Source: Cytospora piceicola (lineage: Eukaryota; Ascomycota; Sordariomycetes; Diaporthales; Cytosporaceae). From it: a stretch of 64,000 bases of DNA. The first letter of the stretch is position 1. Each line of letters opens with the position of its first letter. The stretch lies in the NCBI GenBank assembly GCA_023375675.1, contig JALQBC010000001.1, positions 1,302,001 to 1,366,000 of the forward strand, written 5' to 3'. The translations under genes and the position numbers were made by a program. The notes beneath the pieces are model-generated. The model was not told where the DNA came from and did no database searches. It saw only the letters and a program-made list of their open reading frames with translations. Positions 23,132 to 35,001 of the stretch are shown piece by piece.

Positions 23132-24821
23132 ATGCCACCAAAGGGTAAGAGGAGCTTGGCCTCTCGCGGCGAGACAGGCCTCAACAAGTATCGTGGCACT
23201 GGTTTTGAAGGTATGTCATCGCAATCACTCGCAGCGGCTATAGCTCACATTCAACTTCTGCAGATGGCTATGCCGATCCTCCCATGACCCCAGCAGAGCA
23301 TGCGACTGAGACCAAGCTCTACGATCTGTGAGTGGTTGCTTCTTAACTCCCCGCTGCTCGCCACCTTGCTTACAACACCACAGGAACCGTCCCTTCCCTG
23401 AGCGAATTGAGGAGTGTATCCAGAGATACACCATGCGCCGTCGAATGACCTCCGACCGTCTCAACGTCTTCTCCAAGTACCTCGCACTCGGTGGGATTGA
23501 CACCAGCCAGCGCCAGTTCACTGGCACCGCCAAGCATGTGAAGGACATGAAGGAGAGCGGCACTTACGATGCGGATGACATCCGCTTGATGACATCCAAC
23601 GACATCCTCGACCGCGGCTGCGAGGCCACTAGTAGATACTTCAATCCCCACTATCCCGAGCATTGGGACGTCGATTTTGCTGGTGTTGTGGCTGGATACC
23701 TGTAAGTCGCCAAGCCACTCCCGCGCTCACTTCCCACACTGCAAGAGCAAAAGTACTTATGTGTTTCTGTTCACAGCGGCGATTGGCTTCCCAGGATGGC
23801 AGGCCTCTGGTCCCCCGACATCAAGCTCGCAATCGATACGGTCCTGAACTTCCTGAAGTATGTTCGTCACCATGATGTCTGCCCTGAGTACGCCGACAAC
23901 CTCGCCGAGGCCTGCAAGGTCTGTGAGCTTGCCAACATAGAGATGCCCAAGATTAGAGCCACTGGGGCTGCCATGCCTGGCGACTTCAACCTTGCCTGTC
24001 GCATCCTCTTCTGCGGCACTGGAAAAACCATCAGCGTATCTCTGGCGGCTGTGACCAACAACGACGTGCTTTACGAGGAGAAGGCAGACAAGAGCGCCCA
24101 TGTGCTGGGATCGTGGGATACCAGCATAATCGCACCCAAGGACTTCGACGCGGATCGCCTTTTCAAGGCGACCATTTCCATCCAGAAGCCCGAGCTCATC
24201 GACCGTGTCCTGGCGATGAACGAGCAGCCAGTCCAGGTTGTCAAGACTTATGAGGATGCCTATGCCGTCAAGGATATCGTCTTCTCCAACAAGGACATTG
24301 TGAACATTTACAAGGGCATTAAGGGCAAGGATGGCCGGACCGGTGCCATATCCCCTATCGGCTACGTTGTCCTCGTTCCCACCATCATCGAGGACGGCTG
24401 GGACAACCACCCCACCCTGGCCGAGGGCCGCGCGGACAACCCAGGCAAACCCATTTCCCTCTACTTCGAGCACAGCATCATGGAGAACCTGAAGGTGGGC
24501 ATGAAGATGCGGCTGATCATCTGCGAGCTGGACATCGGCCTCGAGTTCGTCAAGGAGTGCACCGCGGTCCTGCCTTCCTTCCACACCTTCCTGCCCCAGG
24601 CCCTCATGATGAACTACAAGGCGCCTAAGCCCAACGAGCGCCTGCCCCCCTCTGTGGACGACCCTGACGCCGAGGACCAGCAGCTGTACGACATCCTTGC
24701 GTCGGAGGACAAGGAGGCTGACAAGCTGGAGAGGCAGCTTGACCCGGAGCTGGACAGGCAGATGCAGGAAGCTGAGGATGATGAGGCGCTGGTCAAGACG
24801 ATGGAGAGGGTCAAGTTTTGA
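23132..24821 (+). CDS. arb1: Arb1, Argonaute siRNA chaperone (ARC) complex subunit
   Basis: Four exons: 23132-23210, 23264-23327, 23384-23701 and 23777-24821, giving 501 residues with phases 1, 2 and 2. Introns are 53, 56 and 75 bp (GTATGT, GTGAGT, GTAAGT; all CAG acceptors). The order of blocks matches Arb1: GTGFEDGYADPPMTPAEHA, RPFPERIEECIQRY.MRRRM, DVFSKYLALGG-type, HWDVDFAGVVAGYL, and NFLKYVRHHDVCPEYADN, then PGDFNLACRILFCG. The C-terminus is acidic and probably helical (DPELDRQMQEAEDDEALV). In fission yeast, Arb1 with Arb2 binds Ago1, holds duplex siRNA and is needed for RNAi-directed H3K9 methylation. The N-terminal basic segment is shorter than in many homologues. A pyrimidine-rich leader precedes the ATG. 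Confidence 0.9.
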
Positions 24822-25599
24822 GTTGGCATGCGATGATCGCATCCAGATAGGCTTGTTACTTCTGGGATCGTTCTTTTGGGTTACACCCTTGGGGTTTGTC
24901 CATGATGCAGCTTGACCGAAGAAATCATGAGGACTGTGGCTTTTCCATGGCCGAGTAAATGAGAATCATGCACCAGGCTTTTCATTGCTTAGTCTGACCC
25001 AAGTGCACCTTCAACTCCCATTTACATGCAGATGAAACGCCTATGTAGGGGCCAACGGCAGACCAATAAATGTGTAGGTGGTGGTGGCCGCCACATGATA
25101 CTCGCTTGTCTCTTGTGGCTCGTCGGCAAGCTCGTGCTCAATCCTGGTGTCATCATTTTGCGAATGCAGAACCTCGCTTGGGTGTCAGGTGAGTGATCAG
25201 TCTCGCGGTTGTAGCATATCAGAGTCTATTATGGTTAAATGACAACTATCCCGTGGGGTGATGATCTCTTGGCTCATAGACTGTCGCAAAAGCAACGCAC
25301 AAAACAGCAATCAGAACAAACCCGCCAACAAACCAGCCTGCTCGGGTCCATACCGTTTCCCATGGACTCAAGCCTAGGCGCCCCTAAGCAAACGCCTTCC
25401 AATGCATATTCGTATCCGTGTATACCTCGTAAACTGAGTGGCCGTGATCCTTGCAGCCTTACAACCCCCGTGCCCCGGCCAGCCCAAAGCATATTGCCAA
25501 AGTGGGCTCAAGACACTAGAAGGGCCTCCTTTGCCACGATCTTCGCAACCAGCAAGAACGTGCACCTCCCCCGATCCTACCGGTCCAGCCTTCAGCCGT
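24822..25599. other. intergenic between convergent genes
   Basis: 0.78 kb with the 3' ends of arb1 (+) and the Pmp3-family gene (-). No gene seen. Confidence 0.5.
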
Positions 25600-26278
25600 C
25601 TAGCTTCGGTCCTGGATCTTGTGGTCTCCCACGACTTCAGCATAGCTCGGCGGCGGCGGGAAGTCCTCACTGGAACCCTCCCCTCCGTTGTGGTCATGCA
25701 GTGCTGGTGGCGGCGGCGCCGACGACGACGATCCGCCAGCGCTGCCGTAGCTCATGTTGGCCTGCCTCCCGGGTTGCGACCTCGGCTTCGGCCCCAGCTG
25801 TTGGCCGCCTTGCTGCTGCGCACGGCGCCCGCCGTGGCCGCCGGCTTCTTCGTCTCCCTGGTTGACCCTGACGTATTGCACGCGGCCGTCCTCCGAGTTG
25901 TAGTTCCCGTGGTAGTCGACGGGGTCGGGGTACTTGGCGATGATGTACCACGCGTGCAGGAGGCCGGGGACGTAGCCGAGCATGCAGAGGAGGATGTTGA
26001 GTAGGGAGTCGCCGCTGCAGATCCCGCATTTCACCCAGACTGGTCTGTTGTCAGCATCTCGTCGAGTGTGACTGTAACTTAGGGGGCAAGTGGGGTCATG
26101 ACGAAGCAGATGTGGGCGATCTGACTTGGGCGCAAGTGATATAGCATAGCCGCGGCTCTAAGGGTCTGGCGAGGGGACCAAGGGCAGAGCGAGATCAGGC
26201 GGGAAACCGTAGTGACTTACCTGGAAGTGGTGGGAACAGGAGGGCCAAGAGGCCGAGGAAGAGGTCGGATGAGCACAT
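25600..26278 (-). CDS. Pmp3/UPF0057-family membrane protein with long C-terminal tail
   Basis: Two exons, 26278-26221 and 26039-25600, giving 165 residues. The intron 26220-26040 is 181 bp (GTAAGT...ACCAG). It joins MCSSDLFLGLLALLFPPLP to VWVKCGICSGDSLLNILLCMLGYVPGLLHAWYIIAKYP, a complete Pmp3 domain with two membrane helices in the first ~55 residues. Pmp3 proteolipids sit in the plasma membrane and affect membrane potential and salt or cation tolerance. Classical members are about 55 residues. Here a hydrophilic tail of about 110 residues is added, rich in Gly, Ser and Gln, with SSSSAPPPPALHDH and, near the end, FPPPPSYAEV. The last contains PPSY, a PPxY motif that could bind WW domains such as those of Rsp5-type ubiquitin ligases (inference). 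Confidence 0.92.
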
Positions 26279-27453
26279 GGTGACTCGAGCAATGCAAAGG
26301 TTTTGTTTTTGAGGTTTACGATGGTCGAGATAGAGATGATGGTACTGTGTGAGACAGTATGCAAAGTCAAGATAATTTGTCAAAGTTGCCAAGAGGGCCA
26401 GGTCAATTGTGTATGAAAAGGATGGAGTCTGCAGGCAACGCGGCTCGAGATGGCTCATGGGGCGATTGGTGATTGACTGGACCGACTTCGCTGAGGTCAT
26501 CTGGTCATGTTTCACAGACCAGTGGCGGTGCTGGTGCTTCTGCTGCTTGCCAAGTCCTCTCAGTTGCAGGGCTGTGTAAGTACTTAAGTATGTGGGGCTT
26601 ACATAAGGCAGACTGGGGATTGATGTTCTAGAGCTTTGTTCCCCGGATTACATCGAGATCCAGGAAGTCGAGTGGTGTTGCCAGGCCAAAGAAAAGGAGA
26701 AAAGGGACAATAGTATGGGACCGGGTCCTGGTTTATCAGAAGCTATAGTTTCAATCAGAATATTGATTTACATGTTGCTCAGGTGACGGTCACTCTCAGG
26801 GGGAATACTATCTGAGATGTTCTCAATATTGCAACAGGTACCAGAGTATAGGGTTAGGGTTATATATTATAGAAGCTGCTTCTGTCTGCATTTGTCTTTA
26901 TTGTTCTATCGAAGAGCTTGTCAGACTACCTAGATATGTATCCAGACTGTTTTTAAGCAATCAATTGATTGAATACTCATTCCTCTAGTAATATCTACAA
27001 CTGTTTTTCGGAAAACCATGTGCTGTGAAGCAAGTTGTGTGCCTGTGTTCACACCAGCAGATGCGTGTAAAGTACTGTGTACAGTGAAAAAGCGTGGAAG
27101 CTACTTCTTGACTAGCGCAACGCTAACTTTATGACATTACATCCCTGCCTACTTTTCTGCCGATGCGATGCTCAGCTTTCGTCGCATCTTCAACCTCTAC
27201 TATTCTTCCGAGCTCAGTTGCCGACACTCACTTTCCAACCAATTCACGCCCACCCGGACGAGGAGCCCACATATCCAGTAACAACCGAGCTACTGGAGGG
27301 ATCTCCCACTGAGCTCTCAAATTTTACAGATCGGAAGGAAGGATACTCTGGCCTTGGCTGGGAGAAGATTCATTGGAAGGCAACCCATAGAAGGGGGCCT
27401 CGAGTGCGCTCTTACGCGATACACACGGTCGAATACCGAAAACGACGACGGCC
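26279..27453. other. divergent promoter region, Pmp3-like / PRP22
   Basis: 1.2 kb between divergent genes. Contains a two-copy TTAGGG-like stretch at about 26,849-26,862 that is too short to mean a telomere. A frame from 27131 into the next gene is out of phase with it and is probably 5' UTR. Confidence 0.5.
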
Positions 27454-30400
27454 ATGGAGGAACTCGAAGCACTCGAATCGCTGGAACAGCTGTCGCTGGT
27501 GTCCAAGATATCCTCCGAGCTACAGAACCATCTGGGCATACCCGACAATGACGCCCGGAAGACCCTCGCCGAGTTCGTCATCGCAAAGCGATTAGAATGC
27601 AACAGTTTCGACGAATTCAAGAATATGCTGCCTGCCATGGGCGCGTCATCCTTGCCCAACAGCTTGGTCGAGAGCATAGACAGGCTCGTGTGTACCATGC
27701 ACCCGAAGTTGAGGGGAAAGGGACAGCAACAGCAAGAGGATCACCGGCCAGAACGGACCATCCAGGAGAAAGAGCAAATCTTCAAGGGTCTCAGTATACC
27801 GGATAAGAATCCAGAGGGAGCAGACGAGATCGATGACACCCTGGCGCTGCTCGAAGACCTGGAGCCTAAGTCCAAGAAGGGGAGGAAGCGAAGTCGAAGC
27901 CCGGCAGCCGACGAAGACGATGTACGCAGCAAGAAGAAGGATCGCCATCGGGACAGAAGAGGTGACTACGAGGATGAGAAGCCAAGGCGGAGGAGGGACG
28001 ATTACGACGGCGATTATTCCAAAGATGAATATTCTAGGGGAAGGGACCGAAAACACGATGACGATCATGGGAATGGCGACGACCGAAAACTACGCAGGAG
28101 GAGAGGCCGCTTTGACGATGAGGAGGATGACGACGACCAATTCCGACGGCCTCCACCCCGCGAGGTAGACGATGCACCACAACTGTACAAGGTATATGAT
28201 GGACATGTTACGGGTATCAAAGACTTCGGAGCCTTCGTCAATCTCCATGGAATACGTGGCAAGGTTGATGGTCTGGTGCACATCTCAGCACTTGTCGAGG
28301 GACAACGGGTCAATCATCCGTCCGACCTCGTTAGCAAGGGCCAGAACGTAAAAGTCAAGGTCGTCAAGATCGAGGGAAACCGGATCGGGTTGTCCATGAA
28401 AGAGGTGGACCAGGAAACCGGTCAGGACCATGCGCCCCAAGCCAGAATACAGTCTGTCTCTAATTCGATGGTGTCTGGTTCCAATGCGATGGCTTTGGGC
28501 GGCGGCGGCGGATCAATGAACGACGTTGTGATGACAGGGCCGCCACAGAGCATGGGCCCTCCGAAGCGACAGAAGAAGCGGATGACCTCACCTGAAAGAT
28601 GGGAGATACGTCAGCTGATCGCTTCCGGCGTCGCCAAAGCGTCCGACTATCCTGACATGGAGGAGGATTACAATGCCACGCTAGTCGGCGAAGGACAGAT
28701 GGAACTAGAGGAAGACGTGGACATTGAGATCCGGGAGGAAGAGCCCCCATTCCTTGCTGGACAGACGAAGCAGAGTCTCGAACTATCGCCGATTCGAATC
28801 ATCAAGGCTCCAGATGGATCTCTCAACCGTGCTGCTATGGCTGGCACGAATCTTACAAAAGAGAGGAAGGAGATGCGACAACAGGAGGCAGAGGTCAAGG
28901 AGTCGGAGGCCAAGGTTGACCTGTCTTCGCAATGGCAGGACCCCATGGCAGACCCTGAAAAACGGAAATTCGCCAGTGATATGAGGCAGGCCAATGCGCG
29001 TCAAAAGCCTGACGCAGGGCCCGAATGGAGGAAGGCTATCGCACCCAAGGACATATCCATGGGCAAGCGCACAAACATGACCATTAAGCAGCAGCGAGAG
29101 ACATTGCCTGTCTTCCACTTCCGCAGCCAGCTCATCCAAGCTATCAAGGACAACCAAATCCTCATCGTGGTTGGAGAGACTGGTTCAGGAAAGACCACAC
29201 AGCTGACGCAGTATCTGGCGGAATCCGGGTTTGGAAACACGGGCATGATAGGTTGCACACAACCGCGTCGAGTCGCCGCGATGAGTGTTGCCAAGCGTGT
29301 GGCAGAAGAGGTCGGCTGTGAAGTCGGTGCCGCGGTAGGCTATGCCATCAGATTTGAGGACAAGACTACCAAGGACACCGTTATCAAGTACATGACCGAC
29401 GGACATCTCCAGCGCGAGATCATCATGGACCCAGATCTGAAGAGGTATTCTGTTATCATGCTGGACGAAGCGCACGAGCGCACGATCGCGACCGACGTGC
29501 TCTTTGGCCTCTTGAAAAAGACCGTGAAACGACGACCGGATCTCAAGATCATTGTCACCTCTGCTACCCTTGATGCGGACAAGTTCTCGTCGTACTTCAA
29601 TGAGGCACCGATTTTCACAATTCCAGGAAGGACTTTCCCCGTCGAGGTTCTCTACTCGAAGGAACCAGAAAGCGATTATCTCGATGCGGCGTTGGTGACC
29701 GTCATGGAGATTCACCTCGCGGAGCCGGCTGGAGACATACTCGTCTTCCTGACGGGCCAAGAGGAAATTGACACTGCTTGCGAAGTCCTCTATGAGCGAA
29801 TGAAAGCATTGGGACCCAATGTTCCCGATCTCATTATCCTGCCTGTCTATTCAGCACTACCCAGTGAAATGCAGAGCAGGATCTTCGATCCTGCCCCACC
29901 GGGCAGCAGAAAAGTCGTACTTGCCACCAACATCGCAGAAACCTCCATCACTATCGATGGTATCTACTACGTTGTTGACCCGGGCTTTGTGAAGCAGAAT
30001 GCCTATGACCCGAAGCTTGGAATGGACTCGCTGGTGGTTGTACCTATCTCTAGGGCGAGTGCTCAGCAAAGAGCTGGACGAGCAGGCCGAACAGGTCCTG
30101 GAAAGTGCTTTAGGCTCTATACCCAGCAAGCTTTTGAGTCAGAGATGCTCCCGACCACGATCCCGGAGATCCAACGGCAGAATTTGGCGCACACTATCTT
30201 GATGCTGAAGGCTTCAGGAATTAACGACTTGCTGCATTTCGGCTTCATGGACCCACCCCCGATGAATACTATGCTTACAGCACTGGAGGAACTGTATGCG
30301 CTATCCGCCCTTGATGACGAAGGCCTTCTCACCCGCCTGGGACGGAAGATGGCAGACTTCCCCGTCGACCCATCTTTGGCCAAGGGCCTCGTGTTCAGCG

Positions 30401-31104
30401 TCGACCTCGGCTGCTCTGACGAGATGCTTACCATTGTGTCTATGCTCAACATCCAAACCGTCTTCTACCGCCCGAAAGAAAAGCAGTCACAAGCCGACCA
30501 GAAAAAGGCCAAGTTTCACGACCCAGCAGGTGACCACCTCACGCTACTCAACGTTTACAACTCCTGGAAGAACAGCGGGTTCTCTAGCCCCTGGTGCTTC
30601 GAGAACTTCATCCAGGCCCGCGGTGTCCGCCGAGCCAAGGATGTACGGGACCAGCTCACCAAGATGATGCAGCGATACCGGCACCCTATCGTGTCGTGCG
30701 GCCGCGACACGGAGAAGGTGCGGCGGGCGCTCTGCTCAGGCTTCTTCCGTAACTCGGCGCGGAAGGACCCGCAGGAGGGCTACAAGACGCTGATCGAGGG
30801 GACCAACGTGTACCTGCACCCCAGCTCTGCGCTCTTCGGCAAGAACGCCGAGTGGGTTATCTACCACTCGCTGGTCATGACGACCAAGGAGTACATGCAC
30901 ATCACGACGGCCATCGAGCCCAAGTGGCTGGTGGAGGCGGCGCCGACCTTCTTCCAGGTCGCGCCCACGGACAAGCTGTCCAAGAGGAAGAAGGCCGAGA
31001 GGATACAGCCCCTGTACAACAAGTTCCAGGGCGAGGACGACTGGCGGCTGAGTGCCCAGAAGAGAGGCGGAAGATCCGGTGGCGGTGGTGGTACTTGGGG
31101 TTAG
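27454..31104 (+). CDS. PRP22: Prp22/DHX8, DEAH-box spliceosomal RNA helicase
   Basis: Intronless frame of 1216 residues. The start is in an excellent context (GCCATGG). The N-terminal region has a short helical segment and then an Arg/Asp/Glu/Lys-rich, RS-like part (residues ~140-235). An S1 RNA-binding domain follows at about 240-325 ([19 protein letters not shown]...VDGLVHIS). The helicase core carries [10 protein letters not shown] (about 573-582), DEAH (about 671), [30 protein letters not shown] and [18 protein letters not shown] (about 871). The ratchet/WH and OB-fold regions close the protein ([17 protein letters not shown] block, then VTTKEYMH-like). Prp22 acts in the second splicing step and releases mature mRNA from the spliceosome, using ATP. 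Length and all motifs match intact family members. Confidence 0.97.
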   Translation: MEELEALESLEQLSLVSKISSELQNHLGIPDNDARKTLAEFVIAKRLECNSFDEFKNMLPAMGASSLPNSLVESIDRLVCTMHPKLRGKGQQQQEDHRPERTIQEKEQIFKGLSIPDKNPEGADEIDDTLALLEDLEPKSKKGRKRSRSPAADEDDVRSKKKDRHRDRRGDYEDEKPRRRRDDYDGDYSKDEYSRGRDRKHDDDHGNGDDRKLRRRRGRFDDEEDDDDQFRRPPPREVDDAPQLYKVYDGHVTGIKDFGAFVNLHGIRGKVDGLVHISALVEGQRVNHPSDLVSKGQNVKVKVVKIEGNRIGLSMKEVDQETGQDHAPQARIQSVSNSMVSGSNAMALGGGGGSMNDVVMTGPPQSMGPPKRQKKRMTSPERWEIRQLIASGVAKASDYPDMEEDYNATLVGEGQMELEEDVDIEIREEEPPFLAGQTKQSLELSPIRIIKAPDGSLNRAAMAGTNLTKERKEMRQQEAEVKESEAKVDLSSQWQDPMADPEKRKFASDMRQANARQKPDAGPEWRKAIAPKDISMGKRTNMTIKQQRETLPVFHFRSQLIQAIKDNQILIVVGETGSGKTTQLTQYLAESGFGNTGMIGCTQPRRVAAMSVAKRVAEEVGCEVGAAVGYAIRFEDKTTKDTVIKYMTDGHLQREIIMDPDLKRYSVIMLDEAHERTIATDVLFGLLKKTVKRRPDLKIIVTSATLDADKFSSYFNEAPIFTIPGRTFPVEVLYSKEPESDYLDAALVTVMEIHLAEPAGDILVFLTGQEEIDTACEVLYERMKALGPNVPDLIILPVYSALPSEMQSRIFDPAPPGSRKVVLATNIAETSITIDGIYYVVDPGFVKQNAYDPKLGMDSLVVVPISRASAQQRAGRAGRTGPGKCFRLYTQQAFESEMLPTTIPEIQRQNLAHTILMLKASGINDLLHFGFMDPPPMNTMLTALEELYALSALDDEGLLTRLGRKMADFPVDPSLAKGLVFSVDLGCSDEMLTIVSMLNIQTVFYRPKEKQSQADQKKAKFHDPAGDHLTLLNVYNSWKNSGFSSPWCFENFIQARGVRRAKDVRDQLTKMMQRYRHPIVSCGRDTEKVRRALCSGFFRNSARKDPQEGYKTLIEGTNVYLHPSSALFGKNAEWVIYHSLVMTTKEYMHITTAIEPKWLVEAAPTFFQVAPTDKLSKRKKAERIQPLYNKFQGEDDWRLSAQKRGGRSGGGGGTWG

Positions 31105-31280
31105 ATAGACTGGGATATTTGGGATGATCGAATGCCTCCTTATTGGAAGTCTCTTATCCGACGGTTTCCTGCCTTGTCATTGGTGACTGGTGACCAACTT
31201 CTAGTCTTGCAAATGACTGTGTACATAGTTTTCCCTTTTCCCTCCTTGTCAACAGCCCACGCCATAGACGTCCCCTGATT

Positions 31281-33257
31281 TTGTTTCCTCTCATAACACC
31301 CCAAAGGTCTTCTACACATCTCCACTTGGGGCAAGAAGTTGCTGCTGTTTTCATCTCGGCCGTGTTCGCGACTTACGGCCCATGCAGCTGGCTGGAGGTC
31401 GTGGTAAATCCTTTCTCTTCGAGACTGTATTCACTGTATTCGATGCAAGCTGTCTTCTCAGCATAAGCATCCACCGGGTGCTGCTTCACAGGTGCAGAAG
31501 CCTCCCGGGTCCATTGGGCGCGAAGGTAAGCGGTTTTTGGACAGCGTACAATGCAGCCCAGAATATCCAGTATTACACGGAGCCTTGCGGAGACTTCATA
31601 CGGACGGGTAATAAGAGGCAGCTTCCACGGAGTGGTATCAAGGCCTGGGATGTGCCTATTCATATCGGGCCATCATCAGGTCCCCGCGAGATTACCATCT
31701 TCCGCGCATCCACAGTGCTGGCGATCTAAGGCCCAACCTCGAAGTGCCTCAAGTCAACGTGGCATGGGTATACAGGCAACGGCTCGATGAAGGCCTCAAT
31801 GCATATGAACTCGGGACTCCAACAATCACCAGAATAGGTGGAGGACTTGAGTTAGAGGTATAGCCTTTATAGGTACCGAATATCTCTGAACATGTCTAAG
31901 CGTCAAATAAACATACTGACCTTCATAAGGATTGGCAACCTACTAACTGAGGATCGAGGTGAAAGAGGGTTTACTGTCAAAACAGATTGAAGACCGTGCT
32001 GGACAGGCCATCAACGTGACCGATTGGTCCATGTGTAACAGCTTCGATGTGATGAGTGAGGTGGGTTTCAACATGGATTTCGGGAATCTCGCGTTTGGTG
32101 TTGAACACTCTGCCATCAAGCCAATCCATGAACATATTAAGATCGATATCAAGATCGTCGGAACCCTGAGCCCTATACCGTGGCTCATGACTAACTTTGT
32201 ATTCATTCCAGGTGCTGCTAACAATTACCTTGAGATATTCAGCTTCTGTGCTCAATAATATCTGTGCCAAACAGAAGGTGTGCCTGTTTACCCCCCCCCC
32301 CCCCAATGGACTTCGAAGGTGTGTTTTTGGTGGAACAAGAAGCTTACACTCCATTTCTAAAGTTTTGAGACAACGAGGAATGCCCTCCAGGACATACCTA
32401 GGCACCTACTTAGGTAGTCTTTTGGCTTCTCAAGGCCGTCCATGAAAGCGATATCTCTGCGGCGCCTTCCATCGAAGCTCAAGATGATGACGCAAGGATC
32501 GTCCTGCGTGCGGGCAGGTAAGAGCTTGTTACACGACCTTAATGATGACCTGGTCGTGCCACTAGCATGTAGTAGTGGCATGACCACCAGCACACCTACC
32601 AACTCTCTCAATCATCTGGCCAAGTGCCCAGAGACGCAGACAAAAATGCGAGCTCTGCTCCGACGTGCCTTGGCCGGGGGCCCTCAGGACTGGGATTAGG
32701 AGAAACTGAAGAGCGTGAAGTAAATCGGCGGCTTCTTTTCCAAGAATCTACGTCCTTGGCCCGCCGTCCTTGTCGCCGGATTTCGTCAAGACACCACCGG
32801 GTGGCATGCAGATTGACGAGGTGCACTTTCCCGACAACACTAACGTCCTTATGCCCATGTTTCACATCCACGAGGACCCGCGGTATTGTAAGCAAGCTGA
32901 GCAGCTCATCCCGGACCGGTGAGGAGACAGGCGGGTGGAGATGGAGACCGACAAGGCTCCCTACTCCCCACATGCATTCTTGTTCGGCACGGACGCCCCT
33001 TCAGTGTGTTCCCGGTTTGATTTTTGATTTCAGGATATTGATAATATTTTCAGGAGCCAACATTTGTCCCGGACAGAATGCTGCCAATGTGAACTTGCGC
33101 GTCGCGCTTTCGAGGCTTGTCCTGAAGTTCGATATTTCCTTTGCGCCAAGCGAGTGTGGCGAGCGTTTGTGAAGGACTCGTTGGACACCTTCGTCGTCAC
33201 ATTGCCACTACCTTCAGATGCAGCTCATACCATTGGAGGAGTTATGAGTAATAACAT
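31281..33257 (+). pseudogene. broken cytochrome P450
   Basis: Scattered P450 blocks lie in order but in several frames. SLPGPLGAKVSGFWTAY and GDFIRTG come first, then after an intron-like gap (GTAATA...CATCAG, about 31,605-31,680) PREITIFRASTVLAI. There a TAA at 31727-31729 replaces the expected Tyr. Next are SKQIEDRAGQAINVTDWSM...VGFNMDFGNL and LSPIPWLM (31959-32258), HESDISAAPSIEAQDD, and SLNHLAKCPETQTKMRALL with stops at 32697-32699 and 32721-32723. The K-helix region is garbled, and the haem-binding part reads ICPGQNAANVNLRVALSRL (about 33,060-33,120). It resembles fungal secondary-metabolism P450s. A run of 14 C lies at 32291-32304. It is non-functional as read. Confidence 0.8.
32291..32304 (+). 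repeat. C14 homopolymer
   Basis: Fourteen consecutive C inside the P450 pseudogene. It may be a real slippage site, and its exact length may be unreliable. Confidence 0.8.
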
Positions 33258-34197
33258 CGTATGATACATCACCAACTTAGTAAGGGGGTAGTTTGGTAGC
33301 ATCAAGTATATCTCGGCCAATCCTCTAGCTTGTCTTGCTTTCTCGTTTCACCGACCGACGACGATCATCAATACCTAGGTTATACCAGAGCGTCACATTC
33401 GCCGTGACTGCATGATTGTTCGAGGTCGAGTAAGCTCTCTTTGGCCCACCCTGAACTTCTTGCCTCAATATTCTGCAACAGCACAGTCATACGGCAATTG
33501 TAATCAGGCTGGGGACTGAGGTGTAGATAGCAGTGGATGACTTGCATACGTCGTGCTGTCACGCGGCGGGGAAGTGCTCCTCTTCCTTACGCGGCCACAT
33601 GGCAAATATAGAGATGCAGTAAGCTGACGCTACTGTCATTGGCAAGTGCTGACCTGTATAAATCCTTTGCACATGCTGGTGGCGTGAAACCTGGGACTCT
33701 GTACCACAAAGAGGATCCATGGACCGGTCGAAACACGCGATTGGGTGAGCTCTGTTGCCCTCATGCGACCGAGTTGCAGTGGTCTGCACGTTAAGTCGCA
33801 TGTGCTAAGGTTTCATTGCAGGAACCTTTTATATTCAGCTGGTGGATTGGGCAACTCAGAGTAATGATCTTCAGAATCGGGTCCTGGGCGACGCCCGAGC
33901 GGACGTGGTACGAATCATTCCGGGCATTTCTTGATATATGAGCTGCCCTCGACAGTGCACTTTCTTGGTCTTAATCTGAGGTCTTCCTTGGTGATCAATT
34001 TTGTTCCTTTGGGGCTGCTCTTCCTATTCAGATTCCAGCGTTGATATCTCGACAACATCAATCTACATTGCCTTAGCAGGGCTGTTTTCCATACACTTAG
34101 TGCAACCTTTTGGGACTTGGAAACATCCAGCAACATCCCTGTTAAGCGAGAGTAAATTTTCTCCATTTTCGGCAGGTCTTGACTCCTGAGACACTGT
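33258..34197. other. transition region before the AT-rich block
   Basis: About 0.9 kb with normal CpA/TpG content and no recognised gene. A minus-strand frame at 33915-34166 faintly recalls a pogo-type transposase tail but is too weak to call. Confidence 0.4.
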
Positions 34198-34291
34198 CTG
34201 ATATATGTTTTTAGAGTGTATTTTCGAGTATGATATATGTTTTTAGAGTGTATCTTCGAGTCTGGTACATGTTTTTAAAGTGTATTTAAAG
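34198..34291 (+). repeat. ~33-bp tandem repeat, 3 copies, at block edge
   Basis: Three copies of a unit containing ATGTTTTTAGAGTGTAT. They still hold TG dinucleotides, so they lie just outside, or at, the edge of the heavily mutated block. Confidence 0.75.
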
Positions 34292-34309
34292 CTGATATAT
34301 ATATCGTAA

Positions 34310-34512
34310 GGTTTGCTTCGACCTTCGACCCTCGACCTTTGAATCTAATCGTAGCTATCTGTCTCTATATCGCCTTCGAATTCGAGTACCAGCCTTCGAA
34401 TCTAATCGTAGCTATCTCTATCGCCCTCGACCTTCGACCTTCGAATCTAATCGTAGCTATCTCTGTCTCTATATCGCCCTCGAATTCGACCTCTAGCCTT
34501 CGAGTCTGATCG
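34310..34512 (+). repeat. ~60-bp tandem repeat around CTTCGAATCTAATCGTAGC
   Basis: Three to four imperfect copies of a TTCGA-rich unit containing AATCTAATCGTAGCTATCT. Copies differ mainly by indels of short TATATCGCC blocks. Confidence 0.75.
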
Positions 34513-34624
34513 TTTAGCTTCCGCTACAGCTTCCGCTACGGCTTCTATTATACCTTCGAGTCCTTAGCTAATAGTCCCTTATTTAACTAACCGTAGCCGT
34601 ATAGGTAGTATTTCTAATATATCT

Positions 34625-35001
34625 TACGGTCGGTCCGCCCCGGAAGATCTATATATAATACTTTTTACGGCTAGTCTGCTACGGTTAGCTTAGGCTATAC
34701 CGAGTAGGAAAGGCGATACGAGAAGCTATAATGCCTTTTACGGTCGGTCTGTTACAGAAGATTTACGATAGTTACGATGCTTTTACAGTCGGTCCGCTAC
34801 AGAACACGTAACGTATAGCTATAATGCCTCTAATAGTCGGTTTACCCCGGAAGATCTACGATAGCTACGATGCCTTTTATAGTCGGTCCGCTACGGAACA
34901 CGTAACGTATAGCTATAATACCTTTTACGGTCGGTCTGCTACGGAATATATAACGTATAGCTATAATGCCTTTTACGGTCGGTCTGCTACGGAACACGTA
35001 A
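34625..35001 (+). repeat. 48-bp coding minisatellite
   Basis: Seven to eight imperfect copies of a 48-bp unit containing TTTTACGGTCGGTCTGCTACGG. The last ones read in frame as 16-residue units (YSYNAFYGRSATEHVT) from 34824 to 35009. Differences between copies are mostly transitions. It is a repeat, not a supported gene. Confidence 0.8.

Noticed and set aside
23757..24842. 361-codon minus-strand frame
   Set aside because: Antisense to the last exon of arb1, where the plus strand carries the conserved protein.
26849..26862. Telomere-like TTAGGG repeats
   Set aside because: Only about two units, in the promoter region of ordinary genes; too short to be an interstitial telomere.
33915..34166. 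Possible pogo/Fot1 transposase fragment on the minus strand
   Set aside because: A short DVAGCFQVPKG-like stretch only faintly recalls the family, with stops and no catalytic residues visible.
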